64,000 nt of DNA from an uncultured Kordia sp. (GCF_947496985.1 NZ_CANMEZ010000008.1:62001-126000); one strand, 5' to 3'; positions 44,296 to 54,001 are shown, numbered from the stretch's first letter. Notes: generated by a model from the letters alone, not told the origin. Program-made: numbers and translations.

Positions 44296-45150
44296 TTAGA
44301 TAGAAACTTTTAAACTTATTTTATATGCTCCAGCAGTCATTCCTTTATAACTTAAAAAGGTTTTATCTAAATGACTACTGTCTGTAAATCCGAGTTCTTG
44401 TGCTATTTCAGTAACTGTAGAATCGGTGTACTTAAGCCTAGTTTCTGCTAATTTTATTTTATAATTAAGAATATATTTTTTTAAACCAATTCCCATTTCT
44501 CGCTTAAAAAACTCACTAATATAGTTTTCTGAAAGGTGAAATTGATTTGCGATTTCTTTCTTAGAAAGTTTTTTTGAATGATGAATATGGTAATGAATGT
44601 AATTAATAATATCCTGAATTTTTGAATCAGAAATCTTAGAAGAAACAAAGCTTACATTTCTAGAAATAATGTAAAGTATGGAATGTAAGGTAGATTTTAA
44701 AATCGCTTCATTTTTTAGATGCTCATCACTATATTCATTACAAAGTACCGTAAATAAAGAGTAAATACTACTTTCATCCGTTTTTGATTGTAATTTTAAA
44801 TGCGATGTACGATTAGCACTATGTAATATGGTTTCTATTTTTTTAAACCATTCTTTTCGCTGTGTATGATGTTCATCTAGGGAAGAATTATTGAAAAAAC
44901 TGTATAGAAATTTTATAGTAGAAACCGTTGTGGACTTTTCAATTTCAAAATTATATTTATCGTTAGGCACTAATATAAATATTTGATTATCATCATATTT
45001 CACCTTATGATCATTGATGATTAATGTTCCTGTACCTTTTTCTATAAATAGGATTTCAAAAAAACGTATCGGCATGTATTTACAAAAAGCCAAAAATGTC
45101 GTTTCTTCAAATTTTTCAATGACGATATTTTCAAAAATGGTTCTTGGCAT
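44296..45150 (-). CDS. AraC-family transcriptional regulator
   Basis: The protein has 284 residues. The N-terminal part (about 1-110) has the cupin-like pattern with GTGTLIINDHKVKYDDNQIFILVPND. The C-terminal 100 residues carry two helix-turn-helix units: KKEIANQFHLSENYISEFFKREMG and VTEIAQELGFTDSSHLDKTFLSYKGMTAG (as landmarks). It is encoded just upstream of the NTF2-like and enoyl-CoA hydratase genes and may control them. It is soluble, in contrast to the AraC-type protein at 28.6 kb. Confidence 0.88.
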   Translation of the reverse strand: MPRTIFENIVIEKFEETTFLAFCKYMPIRFFEILFIEKGTGTLIINDHKVKYDDNQIFILVPNDKYNFEIEKSTTVSTIKFLYSFFNNSSLDEHHTQRKEWFKKIETILHSANRTSHLKLQSKTDESSIYSLFTVLCNEYSDEHLKNEAILKSTLHSILYIISRNVSFVSSKISDSKIQDIINYIHYHIHHSKKLSKKEIANQFHLSENYISEFFKREMGIGLKKYILNYKIKLAETRLKYTDSTVTEIAQELGFTDSSHLDKTFLSYKGMTAGAYKISLKVSI

Positions 45151-45172
45151 TTTTTAATTACAGCTAGTTAAG

Positions 45173-45730
45173 TTATTCTTCGTAACGAAAACTCTTTTCT
45201 GGAACTTTTCCAACAACACCTTTAAAGAATTCATGAATATATTCGAAATCGGCTTCCATGTTATCTGTAACGTAAAAAGGTTTATCTATTTTGACTTCTT
45301 TTTTTCCAAAATCAAATGCTACCAAAGTAATTGGCACATTGGCTTCTTTGGCTATATAATAGAATCCTGTACGAAGTTCGTTAACGCGCTTTCGAGTTCC
45401 TTCGGGTGCTAAAGTGAGTCTAAATTCTTCTTTTCCATCAAATACAGCTGCCATCGCTTGTACTTTATTTTGTCCTGGTGTTCTATCAATTGGTGCGCCA
45501 CCTGTCCAACGAAAATACCAACCAAACGGAAACTTAAAAAGTTCTTTTTTTCCAATATAATTGATTTGTAGTTTAGATATACTTCGAATCATTAAACCAA
45601 TATAGAAATCGTGCCAACTTGTATGTGGAACAACCGCAACAATACATTTTTTCACTTCAGGTTTAAAAGCGCCTTTGATTTTCCAACCCATTAATTTGAA
45701 GTAAATAAATTTGTAAATTGCTCGTATCAT
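45173..45730 (-). CDS. 1-acylglycerol-3-phosphate acyltransferase-like protein (PlsC family)
   Basis: The protein has 185 residues and is membrane-associated. The PlsC motifs are present: VPHTSWHDF contains H-x4-D (motif I), APEGTRKR is motif III (EGTR), and the WTGGAPIDRTPGQN segment supplies motif II. The family transfers acyl groups to lysophospholipids or other lipids. It is short for a PlsC. It sits between an AraC gene and the lipopolysaccharide genes, so a role in membrane lipid or lipid A precursors is plausible. Confidence 0.87.
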   Translation of the reverse strand: MIRAIYKFIYFKLMGWKIKGAFKPEVKKCIVAVVPHTSWHDFYIGLMIRSISKLQINYIGKKELFKFPFGWYFRWTGGAPIDRTPGQNKVQAMAAVFDGKEEFRLTLAPEGTRKRVNELRTGFYYIAKEANVPITLVAFDFGKKEVKIDKPFYVTDNMEADFEYIHEFFKGVVGKVPEKSFRYEE

Positions 45731-45915
45731 CTAGATTGTTGTTTGTTTTTGGTTATTCGTTGTTTATAAATTAATTGAATTACTCAAAGGTTAAACAATC
45801 ATTTTCAAACCTTCAAATTAATAAAAGATAAAACCTGTCGAAGTCAGCTAGCTAAGTTTTTCGACTCTGCTCAAGATAACACACGTCGAAGCTCGGTAGC
45901 TGAGCCAAGTCGAAG
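45731..45915. repeat. Spacer containing REP-like repeats
   Basis: TTTTTCGACTCTGCTCAAG (about 45858-45876) is close to the arms at 13141 and 13190. It is flanked by two CGAAGTC / CGAAGCT units with small dyads (TAGCTGAGC, GTCAGCTAGCTAAG). The spacer looks like a degenerate dispersed element. Confidence 0.55.
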
Positions 45916-46998
45916 CTACATTTTCATATACATATTCTTCAACTTCTCACGGGTAATGATTTCTTGCCAATTTTTACCCAATGCATTTTCCCATAGCGGC
46001 ACTAACATTAAGGCAATATCAATCATTTTATCAAATTCCTTATCTGTTAAATCTTTACAGAGTCCTGTTGGAATGTCAATATCATGTTTACGAACCATTT
46101 TTTTGAATTCAGAAACACCTTGTGGATAAAATTCTTCTAAATGATTAAAAACAATACAGTTTCCTATTCCGTGTTTTGTCCCTAATAGATAGGAAAGTCC
46201 ATAACTCATCGCATGTGCTACACCTACTTGCGAATACGCAATACTCATTCCTCCATGCCATGAAGCCATCATCAATTTATCTTCTGAATCTTCATCACGT
46301 ACATTTTTCTCAAGAAAAACATTTCTACACAATTCCAATGCTTTTTCTCCATAACTCTGACTAAACGCATTTAAGTACGTACCTGTTAAGGATTCTATAC
46401 AATGAATATAACAATCCATTCCTGTATAAAACCATTGATTTTGTGGAACACCACGTGTTAACTCAGGATCTAATACTACTTGATCAAAAGGTGTATAGTC
46501 TGAGTTGATTCCTAATTTCTTTTCTGGACCTGTTAATACAGTTGTTCTAGAAACTTCTGCTCCAGTTCCTGAAATTGTTGGAATTCCAACATGATACACT
46601 GCTTCATTACTCACTAAATCCCAGCCTTGATAATCGGCAGCACTTCCTTCATTCGTCAACATAATAGAAACGGCTTTTGCCATATCTAACAATGTTCCTC
46701 CACCTATACCTATAATTCCTGATGGATTTTCCGTAAAACGCCCTTTGAGTTCGGCAACTAATGCATCAACTTGTGACGTTTTAGGCTCTTCCTCTGCAGA
46801 AACAAAAACAATTTGATCTAAAAAACGAAGCGGAATTCTATCAATAAGCCAAGGATTATGTTCAAAAACATCATCTACCAAAAAGATAAATGGTGCTTTG
46901 GTATTGACACGTTTTGGCGCAAGAATTTCTTGTATTTGATTAAAACTTCCTCTTCCGAAGATCACTCTGGGAACCATTGGAAAGTTTTTATATTGCAT
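45916..46998 (-). CDS. kdnB: Iron-containing alcohol dehydrogenase, probably Kdo 8-oxidase
   Basis: The protein has 360 residues of the group III metal-dependent ADH fold. The NAD-binding GGGTLLDMAKA and the metal-ligand His pair in VGVAHAMSYGLSYLLGTKHGIG are seen. The family with this sequence includes KdnB, which oxidises Kdo at C8 as the first step toward 8-amino-8-deoxy-Kdo. The position next to kdsB supports this. The aminotransferase partner KdnA is not in the window. An ordinary alcohol dehydrogenase cannot be excluded. Confidence 0.78.
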   Translation of the reverse strand: MQYKNFPMVPRVIFGRGSFNQIQEILAPKRVNTKAPFIFLVDDVFEHNPWLIDRIPLRFLDQIVFVSAEEEPKTSQVDALVAELKGRFTENPSGIIGIGGGTLLDMAKAVSIMLTNEGSAADYQGWDLVSNEAVYHVGIPTISGTGAEVSRTTVLTGPEKKLGINSDYTPFDQVVLDPELTRGVPQNQWFYTGMDCYIHCIESLTGTYLNAFSQSYGEKALELCRNVFLEKNVRDEDSEDKLMMASWHGGMSIAYSQVGVAHAMSYGLSYLLGTKHGIGNCIVFNHLEEFYPQGVSEFKKMVRKHDIDIPTGLCKDLTDKEFDKMIDIALMLVPLWENALGKNWQEIITREKLKNMYMKM

Positions 46999-47044
46999 AA
47001 TTAATTAGTTTATTAGTGTAAATATAAATATTACGTTAGGTTAT

Positions 47045-47668
47045 TTAGTGTTTCAATAAATTTTCTTGAAACTTTTCGGTAAACTGTCCAACATGATAGC
47101 CGTCCATCAATGCATGATTTACCGATACTGAAACCGTCATTATTTTTTTATCATCTTTCACTTCCATTTTGCTGAAAGCTATTTTTGGAACCGATTCTTT
47201 TTTTCCATGAAATGGTTCTTTGTGTCCTGTAAAATGTGTCCATGGTAACGCTGAACAAAACACACAATCTTCCGTATTTTTTGGCGGAAATAAATCTGTT
47301 GAGTTAAAAATTCGATCTTTTTCTGCTTTTATATTTTGTGCAAATATTTCAAAATCTACATCGTAATCAATAAATGAAAATCCAAAAGTTTTATTTGGAC
47401 GCATAATGGTTGCTGATGCGTGAATTTTATCATGAATTACAACTTCATATTCGTTTTCAATACGATACTTAAACGCTTCAATTTCATTAATTGCTTTCAT
47501 ACAATCGTGCAAATAGACTGCAAAAAAACTATTGTTTGTTGCTTTTGCAAAACTGTACGCTTTGGTTACATCCATTGGTGCAGCAACTGCAAAAAATGGA
47601 TCTTTGAATGTGTTGAAAAATTCAAAGTGTTGTTTCCGATTCCAAGTGTCTATATTTAGTTTCTTCAC
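47045..47668 (-). CDS. Chloramphenicol acetyltransferase-like (CAT) protein
   Basis: The protein has 207 residues. It resembles type A CATs: WNRKQHFEFFNTFKDPFFAV near the start, LPWTHFTGHKEPF in the middle and the active site VSVNHALMDGYHVGQF near residue 184, with the catalytic His in NHALMDG (usual form HHAVCDG). Resistance is not implied; many flavobacteria carry CAT-like acyltransferases of unknown substrate. It overlaps the HAD gene by 4 bases, so both are coupled, and lies 46 bases before kdnB. Acylation of a sugar or polysaccharide is a context-based guess. Confidence 0.83.
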   Translation of the reverse strand: MKKLNIDTWNRKQHFEFFNTFKDPFFAVAAPMDVTKAYSFAKATNNSFFAVYLHDCMKAINEIEAFKYRIENEYEVVIHDKIHASATIMRPNKTFGFSFIDYDVDFEIFAQNIKAEKDRIFNSTDLFPPKNTEDCVFCSALPWTHFTGHKEPFHGKKESVPKIAFSKMEVKDDKKIMTVSVSVNHALMDGYHVGQFTEKFQENLLKH

Positions 47669-48366
47669 TGTATATACTTTAACACCTGAGAAATGTCTTT
47701 TGCGACATGATATTCATCAGATTCTTCGTTGGGAGAAACCGTTTCGTGTTGCCAAGTTGTATGAAATGGAACATGAATTGCCTTTCCTCCTATGTTTATA
47801 ATTGGTAATACATCTGACTTTAGTGAGTTTCCAATCATTAGAAACTCATTAACATCTATTTCTAGATGATCTAATAAGTCTTTGTAGTTTTTTTCTTTTT
47901 TGTCACTCATCACTTCTACATGATGAAAATATTTGGTCAAGCCAGATTTTTCAAGCTTTCGTTCCTGATCTAGCAAATCACCTTTCGTCAACACTAAGAG
48001 TCTGTACTTTTTACTCAATGCTTCTAATACATCTTCAATTCCATTTAGCAATTCTACAGGCATGGAAATCATTTCTTTTCCTAGTTGAATGATTTCAGAT
48101 ATGACTTTGTTTGAAATTTTTCCGTTTGATAATTCAATCGCACTTTCCACCATAGACAGCACAAATCCTTTGATTCCATATCCATAAATAGAAAGGTTTT
48201 TCATTTCCATTTTGAATAATTCTTGATCAATAGTATTTTCAGTTTCATACGCAGACAATAATTGTGCAAATTTATGCTCTACATCTCTGAAATAGGTTTC
48301 ATTCACCCAAAGTGTATCATCCGCATCAAAAGCGATCACTTTGATGTTGTCATACTTTATTTCCAT
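47665..48366 (-). CDS. HAD-family hydrolase
   Basis: The protein has 233 residues. The nucleophile motif is AFDADDTLW (motif I, DxDDT), motif II LTKG, and the downstream Asp motif [16 protein letters not shown]. It has a cap region of helices. It is soluble. It overlaps kdsB by 10 bases upstream and the CAT-like gene by 4 bases downstream. In this context it may hydrolyse a sugar phosphate, possibly Kdo-8-phosphate (KdsC-like role), but its size and motifs are not those of typical KdsC. Confidence 0.85.
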   Translation of the reverse strand: MEIKYDNIKVIAFDADDTLWVNETYFRDVEHKFAQLLSAYETENTIDQELFKMEMKNLSIYGYGIKGFVLSMVESAIELSNGKISNKVISEIIQLGKEMISMPVELLNGIEDVLEALSKKYRLLVLTKGDLLDQERKLEKSGLTKYFHHVEVMSDKKEKNYKDLLDHLEIDVNEFLMIGNSLKSDVLPIINIGGKAIHVPFHTTWQHETVSPNEESDEYHVAKDISQVLKYIQ

Positions 48367-49085
48367 ACTTTTTTTGCGCGCTCTAAGTCTTCAGGTGTAT
48401 CAATTTCGACACCTTCAACATTTGTTTCTACCATTTTTATTTTTTTACCAAATTCTAAATAGCGAATACACTCTATTTTTTCAGTTGCTTCTAAAGGTTT
48501 CATTGGTAATTCGTAAAAATCTAATAAAGCTTGTTTACGAAAAGCATAAATTCCTTTATGTTTAAAGTATTTTGCGCCAGCATTTTCATCTCTTGGATAT
48601 GGAATTGGTGAGCGAGAAAAGTACAATGCAAAATCGCGCTGATCTACAATGACTTTTACCGTATTTGGATTATTAATTTCGTCCCAATCTTTGATTTCGA
48701 CCATTAATGAAGCTAGATCAATTTCTTTATTTGGATCATCATAAAATACATTGATCACTTTTTCCAAGCTTTCTTTTTCTGTAAATGGTTCATCTCCTTG
48801 AACATTAATGACAATATCTGCTGCTACATCTTGTACAGCTTCAGCAATACGATCACTTCCAGATTGGTGTTCTTTTTTACTCATGATTACCTTTCCGCCA
48901 TTGCATGCTATTTCTTCACGAATAATCTCACTATCTGTCACTACATATACTTCTTCAAAAAGTCCTGTAGCTATCGTAGCTTCGTACGTTCTGGTAATTA
49001 CGGTTTTTCCGTGCAAGTCTTGCATGAGCTTCGCTGGAAATCGAGAAGCTGCATATCGTGCCGGAATCATTGCTATTATTTTCAA
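48357..49085 (-). CDS. kdsB: 3-deoxy-manno-octulosonate cytidylyltransferase
   Basis: This enzyme of 242 residues activates Kdo with CTP to CMP-Kdo for lipopolysaccharide core synthesis. The start [16 protein letters not shown] carries the nucleotide-binding segment. [10 protein letters not shown] holds the metal-binding Asp. The [10 protein letters not shown] and [13 protein letters not shown] segments are typical. The length is normal. It is the first gene of a minus-strand operon with HAD, CAT-like and kdnB genes. A TATTTTTG promoter element lies at 49107-49114, 22 bases before the ATG. Confidence 0.95.
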   Translation of the reverse strand: MKIIAMIPARYAASRFPAKLMQDLHGKTVITRTYEATIATGLFEEVYVVTDSEIIREEIACNGGKVIMSKKEHQSGSDRIAEAVQDVAADIVINVQGDEPFTEKESLEKVINVFYDDPNKEIDLASLMVEIKDWDEINNPNTVKVIVDQRDFALYFSRSPIPYPRDENAGAKYFKHKGIYAFRKQALLDFYELPMKPLEATEKIECIRYLEFGKKIKMVETNVEGVEIDTPEDLERAKKVWK

Positions 49086-49106
49086 ATGTGCTCTTTTTTA
49101 TAAATT

Positions 49107-49114
49107 CAAAAATA
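49107..49114 (-). promoter_or_regulatory. Putative -7 element of the kdsB operon
   Basis: The minus strand reads TATTTTTG, matching TAnnTTTG, upstream of kdsB. Confidence 0.45.
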
Positions 49115-49161
49115 CAATTTTTAAATACATTTTACATGCTTAAAATGTTTCTGAAATTATT

Positions 49162-50031
49162 TTAATTTTCTACAACTGCAGCGTCAGAAGCTATTTTAGT
49201 AAGTAACTGTTGTCCAGCTTCTTTACTAATATTTATGAAGTTGATTATTACTTTTTCATCAAAATCAAGTTTTCCATCTTTATCTAGTTTTTCCATCATA
49301 TTAGTTATGGTTAGATAAAATTCTTTGGATTGATTTCTATTTTCTCCATGATATAAACTTAGTATTGTGTGCGAACCTTGTCCTGCGTTTTCGGCTGGTT
49401 GTAATGCCAAAAGTTCTTCGTATTTTCTAGCTTCTAATTGTTGCTTTAATATTGTATAGTTTAAGGCAAGTTCAAAAGGTCCAATTGCGGTAACTTCTGC
49501 CCAATTATCATCATTTTCAATAAATGGTTCACCTGCTTTTGAAAACGCAAAAAATACTGGAAATCCAATCATAACAATAGCTTCTATTGCCCAAACAATA
49601 CTTAGCATAACTCCATCGACCATACCACCACTTCTTCCGATTCCCCAAGTACCTTGCTCATTAGCAAATCCAATAGCGTTTTTCAATCCTTCTACATCTG
49701 TTACAAATGTCATATATTCAGCCTCAAAATGATAAGCCAGCCAAATAATCCAACTTACATACAGCCCTACAATTCCGACAAGGAGACCAAATATAGCGGC
49801 AATCATTACATTTCTTACTTTTCCTAAGCCAATGACAAAGTTTGCCACAAACCCGAGACCGAAAGCAATTCCGGCTACACATAAAAAGTTAAGATAAATA
49901 AGTGGAATGTAAAGAATGGCATATGTATAGATGAATGCTAAAATAGGCACAGCAATACAGATAGCTAAGAGTAAATATAAGATACTAATTGGATTTACTT
50001 TGCCAGAAGGCTTGTAGTATAAATTATTCAT
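49162..50031 (-). CDS. Membrane protein of unknown function (289 aa)
   Basis: About four hydrophobic segments occupy residues 14-120 and another lies at about 148-165. The C-terminal 120 residues are soluble and helical, with a Glu/Lys-rich end. Between them a loop has GLKNAIGFANEQGTWGIGRSGG. No family is recognised. It lies between a RecD-like helicase and kdsB, on the minus strand, with a 64-base gap to the helicase gene. Confidence 0.65.
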   Translation of the reverse strand: MNNLYYKPSGKVNPISILYLLLAICIAVPILAFIYTYAILYIPLIYLNFLCVAGIAFGLGFVANFVIGLGKVRNVMIAAIFGLLVGIVGLYVSWIIWLAYHFEAEYMTFVTDVEGLKNAIGFANEQGTWGIGRSGGMVDGVMLSIVWAIEAIVMIGFPVFFAFSKAGEPFIENDDNWAEVTAIGPFELALNYTILKQQLEARKYEELLALQPAENAGQGSHTILSLYHGENRNQSKEFYLTITNMMEKLDKDGKLDFDEKVIINFINISKEAGQQLLTKIASDAAVVEN

Positions 50032-50095
50032 GCGGTACAGTTATTATAATTGGTTAATTTTTTTAAAAATATGAAAAATATTCTTTTAGTGTGTT

Positions 50096-51520
50096 TTAAG
50101 AAATAAAAAAGTCATCCGTGAATCCTATGAGATATAATTTTTCTTGCGCACGTGTCATTGCCGTATATAACCAACGCATATATTCTTTACCGACACCATT
50201 TGGCAAGTATGGTTGTTCTATAAAAACCGTTCTCCATTGTCCACCTTGCGATTTATGACATGTGATTGCATAACTAAATTTAACTTGTAATGCATTGAAA
50301 TATTTGTTAGCTTTTACTTTTAGAAATTTCTTGTATTTGGAGCTTTCACTTTCGTAATCATTCATTACTTCTTGATACAATCGGTTTCCATCTTCATACG
50401 AAAGCGCAGGTGTTTCTGCATGAATCGTATCTAGCATCAATACCGTTTCTAGTGGTTTTTGATTTGGATAATCAACCATACGTATTTTTACTTCTGCAAA
50501 GCGAAAACCATATAATTCTTTGATGGCAAAAATTTCTAAGACTTCAATAATGTCTCCATTAGCTATAAACCCTGCTTCAGAAGTAGTTGGCAACCAAAAA
50601 TAGTTATTCTTCACTACCATTAAATAATCACCAGAAGACAATTCATTTTCATTAAATAAAATTCGACTACGAATTTGCTGATTATAAATATTGGCTCTTT
50701 TATTGGATCGAACAATTATTGCCATTTCTTCTTTTCCATTGTCAGAATACGAATCACTAATAGCATCTTGAATTTCGTACCCATCAATTAATCGAATTAT
50801 GTCAGGAAAGTTTGCTAATTGAAATTTGAATTCTGCATAAAACTGATCGTGCAGTTGTTCTCGTAAATTGGTTGCATTCACTAATATTCCTGAATCGGAA
50901 CCTTGCCGAACTACTTCATCTAATTCAATGAGTGTTACATTTTTGTCATAATTCAGCTCTAGTGTTCTTTCATCTAATGCTGGACTTATATCTAGTTTTA
51001 CAGGTGGCAACTGTGCTGTATCTCCTATCAAAATTAATTTACACTTATGACCAGAGTAGACATACATCATTAAATCATCTAACAATGAACCGTTTTCAAA
51101 AAGCTTGGAATCACTTGGCGAATCGGGAATCATAGACGCTTCATCTACAATAAAAAGTGTATCTCTATGCTTATTAGGTTGTAATACAAAACTAACGCCT
51201 CCACCTTTGTCTTTCTTAGGAAAGTATATTTTTTTGTGTATTGTATGCGCCTGACGTCCAGAATAATTACTAATTACTTTTGCTGCGCGACCAGTTGGTG
51301 CTAATAACACAGATTTCTTTTTCGTATGCCATAAATGCGTAACTAAAGTACCTATTGTGGTGGTTTTTCCTGTTCCAGCGTATCCCTTTAATAAAAATAA
51401 AGCATCTTTATCTGTTCCGAAGATAAACTCTGAAAGTTTATGTAAAACTACATCTTGTTTAAAAGTTACATCGTGTGGGAATTTACTTTTGAGTAATTTA
51501 TAAAATGTAGTTGCATCCAT
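50096..51520 (-). CDS. RecD-like ATP-dependent DNA helicase
   Basis: The protein has 474 residues, superfamily 1B. Walker A is GYAGTGKTTT (about 45-54), the Walker B region is LFIVDEASMI, motif III GDTAQLPPV, and the C-terminal UvrD_C_2 motif YAITCHKSQGGQW followed by YTAMTRAQEKLYLI. It lacks the long N-terminal extension of RecD2, so it is a short, stand-alone helicase widespread in Bacteroidetes. It is likely to act in DNA repair; no recB or recC gene is nearby. Confidence 0.9.
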   Translation of the reverse strand: MDATTFYKLLKSKFPHDVTFKQDVVLHKLSEFIFGTDKDALFLLKGYAGTGKTTTIGTLVTHLWHTKKKSVLLAPTGRAAKVISNYSGRQAHTIHKKIYFPKKDKGGGVSFVLQPNKHRDTLFIVDEASMIPDSPSDSKLFENGSLLDDLMMYVYSGHKCKLILIGDTAQLPPVKLDISPALDERTLELNYDKNVTLIELDEVVRQGSDSGILVNATNLREQLHDQFYAEFKFQLANFPDIIRLIDGYEIQDAISDSYSDNGKEEMAIIVRSNKRANIYNQQIRSRILFNENELSSGDYLMVVKNNYFWLPTTSEAGFIANGDIIEVLEIFAIKELYGFRFAEVKIRMVDYPNQKPLETVLMLDTIHAETPALSYEDGNRLYQEVMNDYESESSKYKKFLKVKANKYFNALQVKFSYAITCHKSQGGQWRTVFIEQPYLPNGVGKEYMRWLYTAMTRAQEKLYLIGFTDDFFIS

Positions 51521-51661
51521 AATTGTAAAATTATCTGCTCCTTTTTAGAGATCAGAGAACGAAAATAGAAAAGTAAATTGAATGATTGTGTATCAATTAA
51601 TTTTTTATAAACATAAACATGCTTTTTTTAGCGAAATACTTTTACGATTAAAAAAAAATTG

Positions 51662-51669
51662 TAGATTTG
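51662..51669 (+). promoter_or_regulatory. Putative -7 element deciding the start of the 285-residue gene
   Basis: TAGATTTG matches TAnnTTTG and lies within the longest open frame (from 51582). It makes the ATG at 51711, which begins a signal peptide, the better start. Confidence 0.5.
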
Positions 51670-51710
51670 CGTATATTGATGTTCTTAAAACAAAACTATT
51701 CTTAATAGAG

Positions 51711-52568
51711 ATGAAACACGCAAAACAAAAATTCAATTTAGTCTTATCATTAGTAACTGTCTTCTTATTGCTTCCAGCAATATCATTTGCTCAAAATACT
51801 GAAGTAAAAGGAGGTTTCTTCGATACGATTAAGACGCCTTTAATTATTATTGTTGCAATTGCTGTTGCAATTGGTCTTTTATTCGTTATCGAAAAGTTAG
51901 TTCCTAGAAAGTTACGCCCGTTATTTGCTTTAGGATTTATGTTAGCTTCTGTATTCTTTGGATATAAGATTTACAACTCTATCATGGCTCCTGTAGAATT
52001 CAAGCAAGAAAAGGTTAAAAGATATACAGCTGTTATTGATAATTTAAAAGATATTAGAGATTCTCAGTTAGCACATAAAACTATTACAGGAACATATGCT
52101 AAAGATTTTTCTTCATTAGAAGTATTCATCGACACAGCTAAGTTTGCTATTGTTGAAAAAAGAGATTCTAGTTTTATGGAATATGATGAAGTTTATAAAA
52201 TTGACAAGCTTAAAGAAGTTGTTATCATTGATACACTAAGCTTTGAGCCTGTAATTGACTCATTATTTAAAGGAACTGATCGTTACAAAAAGATGAAGTA
52301 TGTACCTTTTGCTAAAAACGACAAAGAAGTATTTAAAATGGAAACTAAAACAGTTGAAATTAGCGGATACAACGCTCCTGTATTTAAAGTTTCTGTAGCT
52401 AAAGATATTATCTTACATGATCAAGATAAAGATTTATTAAGACAAGAAAACAGAATTATTTCTGTTGATGAAGTTGATGGAAATGAAATTTTCGTAGGTT
52501 CACTAGAAAAAGTAAGTGATAGCGGAAACTGGCCAACAAGTTATGAAATCATACAAAAAAAGAAATAA
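51711..52568 (+). CDS. Conserved exported/membrane protein of unknown function (285 aa)
   Basis: The ATG at 51711 starts a signal-peptide-like helix (residues 8-27, ending ISFAQ), followed by two hydrophobic segments (about 42-60 and 68-85). The remaining 200 residues are periplasmic or cytoplasmic, charged and mixed alpha/beta. The family is unknown to me. It precedes the DUF3822 gene with an overlap of 26 bases, and that gene precedes rsmD. Confidence 0.7.
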   Translation: MKHAKQKFNLVLSLVTVFLLLPAISFAQNTEVKGGFFDTIKTPLIIIVAIAVAIGLLFVIEKLVPRKLRPLFALGFMLASVFFGYKIYNSIMAPVEFKQEKVKRYTAVIDNLKDIRDSQLAHKTITGTYAKDFSSLEVFIDTAKFAIVEKRDSSFMEYDEVYKIDKLKEVVIIDTLSFEPVIDSLFKGTDRYKKMKYVPFAKNDKEVFKMETKTVEISGYNAPVFKVSVAKDIILHDQDKDLLRQENRIISVDEVDGNEIFVGSLEKVSDSGNWPTSYEIIQKKK

Positions 52569-53379
52569 TATAGACCATACAAAATTTCAAAAATTGTCCA
52601 TTCAGATTTCTCTGAATGGACTTTCTTTTTGTATCCTAGATACAGTTGAAAACACTATTACCGACTTACAGCATTTTCAATTTGAAACGGTTACCAATCC
52701 TTTACAATTGGAAGTTGAGATTATTAATATTTTAAATTCACACAAAGAAATATTTGATCAATCTTTTCAAGAAGTAACAATTAGCCACATAAATACACTG
52801 TCTACTTTTGTTCCAAAACCACTGTTTTCAGACAAAAATCTACCCGATTATTTAAAATACAATAACAAAATTTTACCAAATGACTATATCACCTTTGATG
52901 TAATCACAAATAATGACATGGTAAATGTGTATATTCCGTATGTAAACATTAATAATTTGTTTTTTGACAAGTATGGAGTGTTTACATACAAACATTTTGC
53001 AACTATTTTGTTAGAAAATATTTTTCAATTATCAGATAATAGTCAAGAAACTACTGTTTATGTTCATGTACAGAAAGGACAATTTGAAATTATTGTTATC
53101 AAAAACAAGAGGTTATTACTTTATAATTCTTTTGAATATGTAACTTCTGAAGACTTTATTTATTACGTGTTATTTTCCATAGAGCAACTTGAATTAAACA
53201 CGAATGAATTACAACTTTATTTCTTAGGAGACATTTCTAAAGAAGATATTTTATATACAGTTACGTACACATATGTTAGAAATGTTTCATTTGTGGATAA
53301 AAAACATCCGTTTACATTTCACGAAAGTATCACAAAACCAGATCATCATAAAGATTTCACCTTACTAACAAATTTCTAA
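52543..53379 (+). CDS. DUF3822 family protein
   Basis: The protein has 278 residues from the ATG at 52543; a frame starting at 52516 adds nine residues inside the previous gene. The opening KLSIQISLNGLSFCILD is the family's hallmark. The fold looks like an actin/hexokinase-type ATPase relative. The family occurs in Bacteroidetes next to rsmD, as here, where it ends exactly at the rsmD start. The function is not established; it may assist ribosome RNA modification. Confidence 0.85.
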   Translation: MKSYKKRNNIDHTKFQKLSIQISLNGLSFCILDTVENTITDLQHFQFETVTNPLQLEVEIINILNSHKEIFDQSFQEVTISHINTLSTFVPKPLFSDKNLPDYLKYNNKILPNDYITFDVITNNDMVNVYIPYVNINNLFFDKYGVFTYKHFATILLENIFQLSDNSQETTVYVHVQKGQFEIIVIKNKRLLLYNSFEYVTSEDFIYYVLFSIEQLELNTNELQLYFLGDISKEDILYTVTYTYVRNVSFVDKKHPFTFHESITKPDHHKDFTLLTNF

Positions 53380-53940
53380 ATGCGAATAATTTCTGGAAAA
53401 CATAAAGGGCGAAGATTGACAGCACCTAAAAAGCTACCTGTACGACCAACTACAGATTTAGCAAAGGAATCTCTTTTTAACATTCTTAACAATCATTATT
53501 ATTTTAATGAAATTAGTGTGTTAGATTTATTTTCAGGAACTGGAAACATCAGTTATGAATTTGCTTCGCGTGGCACAAAACAGCTTACAGCTGTTGATGG
53601 AGATTACGGTTGTATTCGTTTTATAAAAAAGACAGCTGCTGATTTAGCATTAGATATTACAGCTATTAAAAGTGATGTGTATAAATTTTTAGAACGCACG
53701 CATTTGAAATCTGATATCGTTTTTGCAGATCCTCCATATGCGTTTACTTTAGAACAGTTTGAACGGATTGCTTCAATCGTGTTTGAAAGAGATTTACTTA
53801 CAGCAGATGGTTTTTTAATCATAGAGCATGCAAAAGAGACAAAACTTGAACACGCGCCTTATTTTAGCTTTTCAAAAAGCTACGGAAACTCTATTTTTAG
53901 TTTCTTTCAACTTCCTGAAGCTTCTAACGAAGAAGAGTAG
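53380..53940 (+). CDS. rsmD: 16S rRNA (guanine(966)-N2)-methyltransferase
   Basis: The enzyme has 186 residues and methylates a guanine of 16S rRNA with SAM in the small subunit. The family's N-terminal MRIISGKHKGRRLTAPK and the SAM-binding VLDLFSGTGNISYEFASRG are present. The catalytic DPPYAF motif is at about residue 116. The length is normal. It follows the DUF3822 gene directly and is convergent with ribH, with a terminator between. Confidence 0.93.
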   Translation: MRIISGKHKGRRLTAPKKLPVRPTTDLAKESLFNILNNHYYFNEISVLDLFSGTGNISYEFASRGTKQLTAVDGDYGCIRFIKKTAADLALDITAIKSDVYKFLERTHLKSDIVFADPPYAFTLEQFERIASIVFERDLLTADGFLIIEHAKETKLEHAPYFSFSKSYGNSIFSFFQLPEASNEEE

Positions 53941-53942
53941 TA

Positions 53943-53960
53943 TTTTTGACTCCGCTCAAT
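53943..53960. repeat. Single arm of the dispersed TTCGACTCCGCTCAAT-type element
   Basis: TTTTTGACTCCGCTCAAT directly follows the rsmD stop codon and resembles the arms at 13141 and 13190 and the copy near 45858. No matching opposite arm is seen here. Confidence 0.5.
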
Positions 53961-54001
53961 TCAAAATATTTGATTTTATTAAAAGATCAAACTAGTAGAA
54001 C

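Noticed and set aside
47045-47668. Chloramphenicol resistance gene
   Set aside because: The CAT-like fold and active site are visible, but position in a Kdo operon and the variant motif give no basis for a resistance call.
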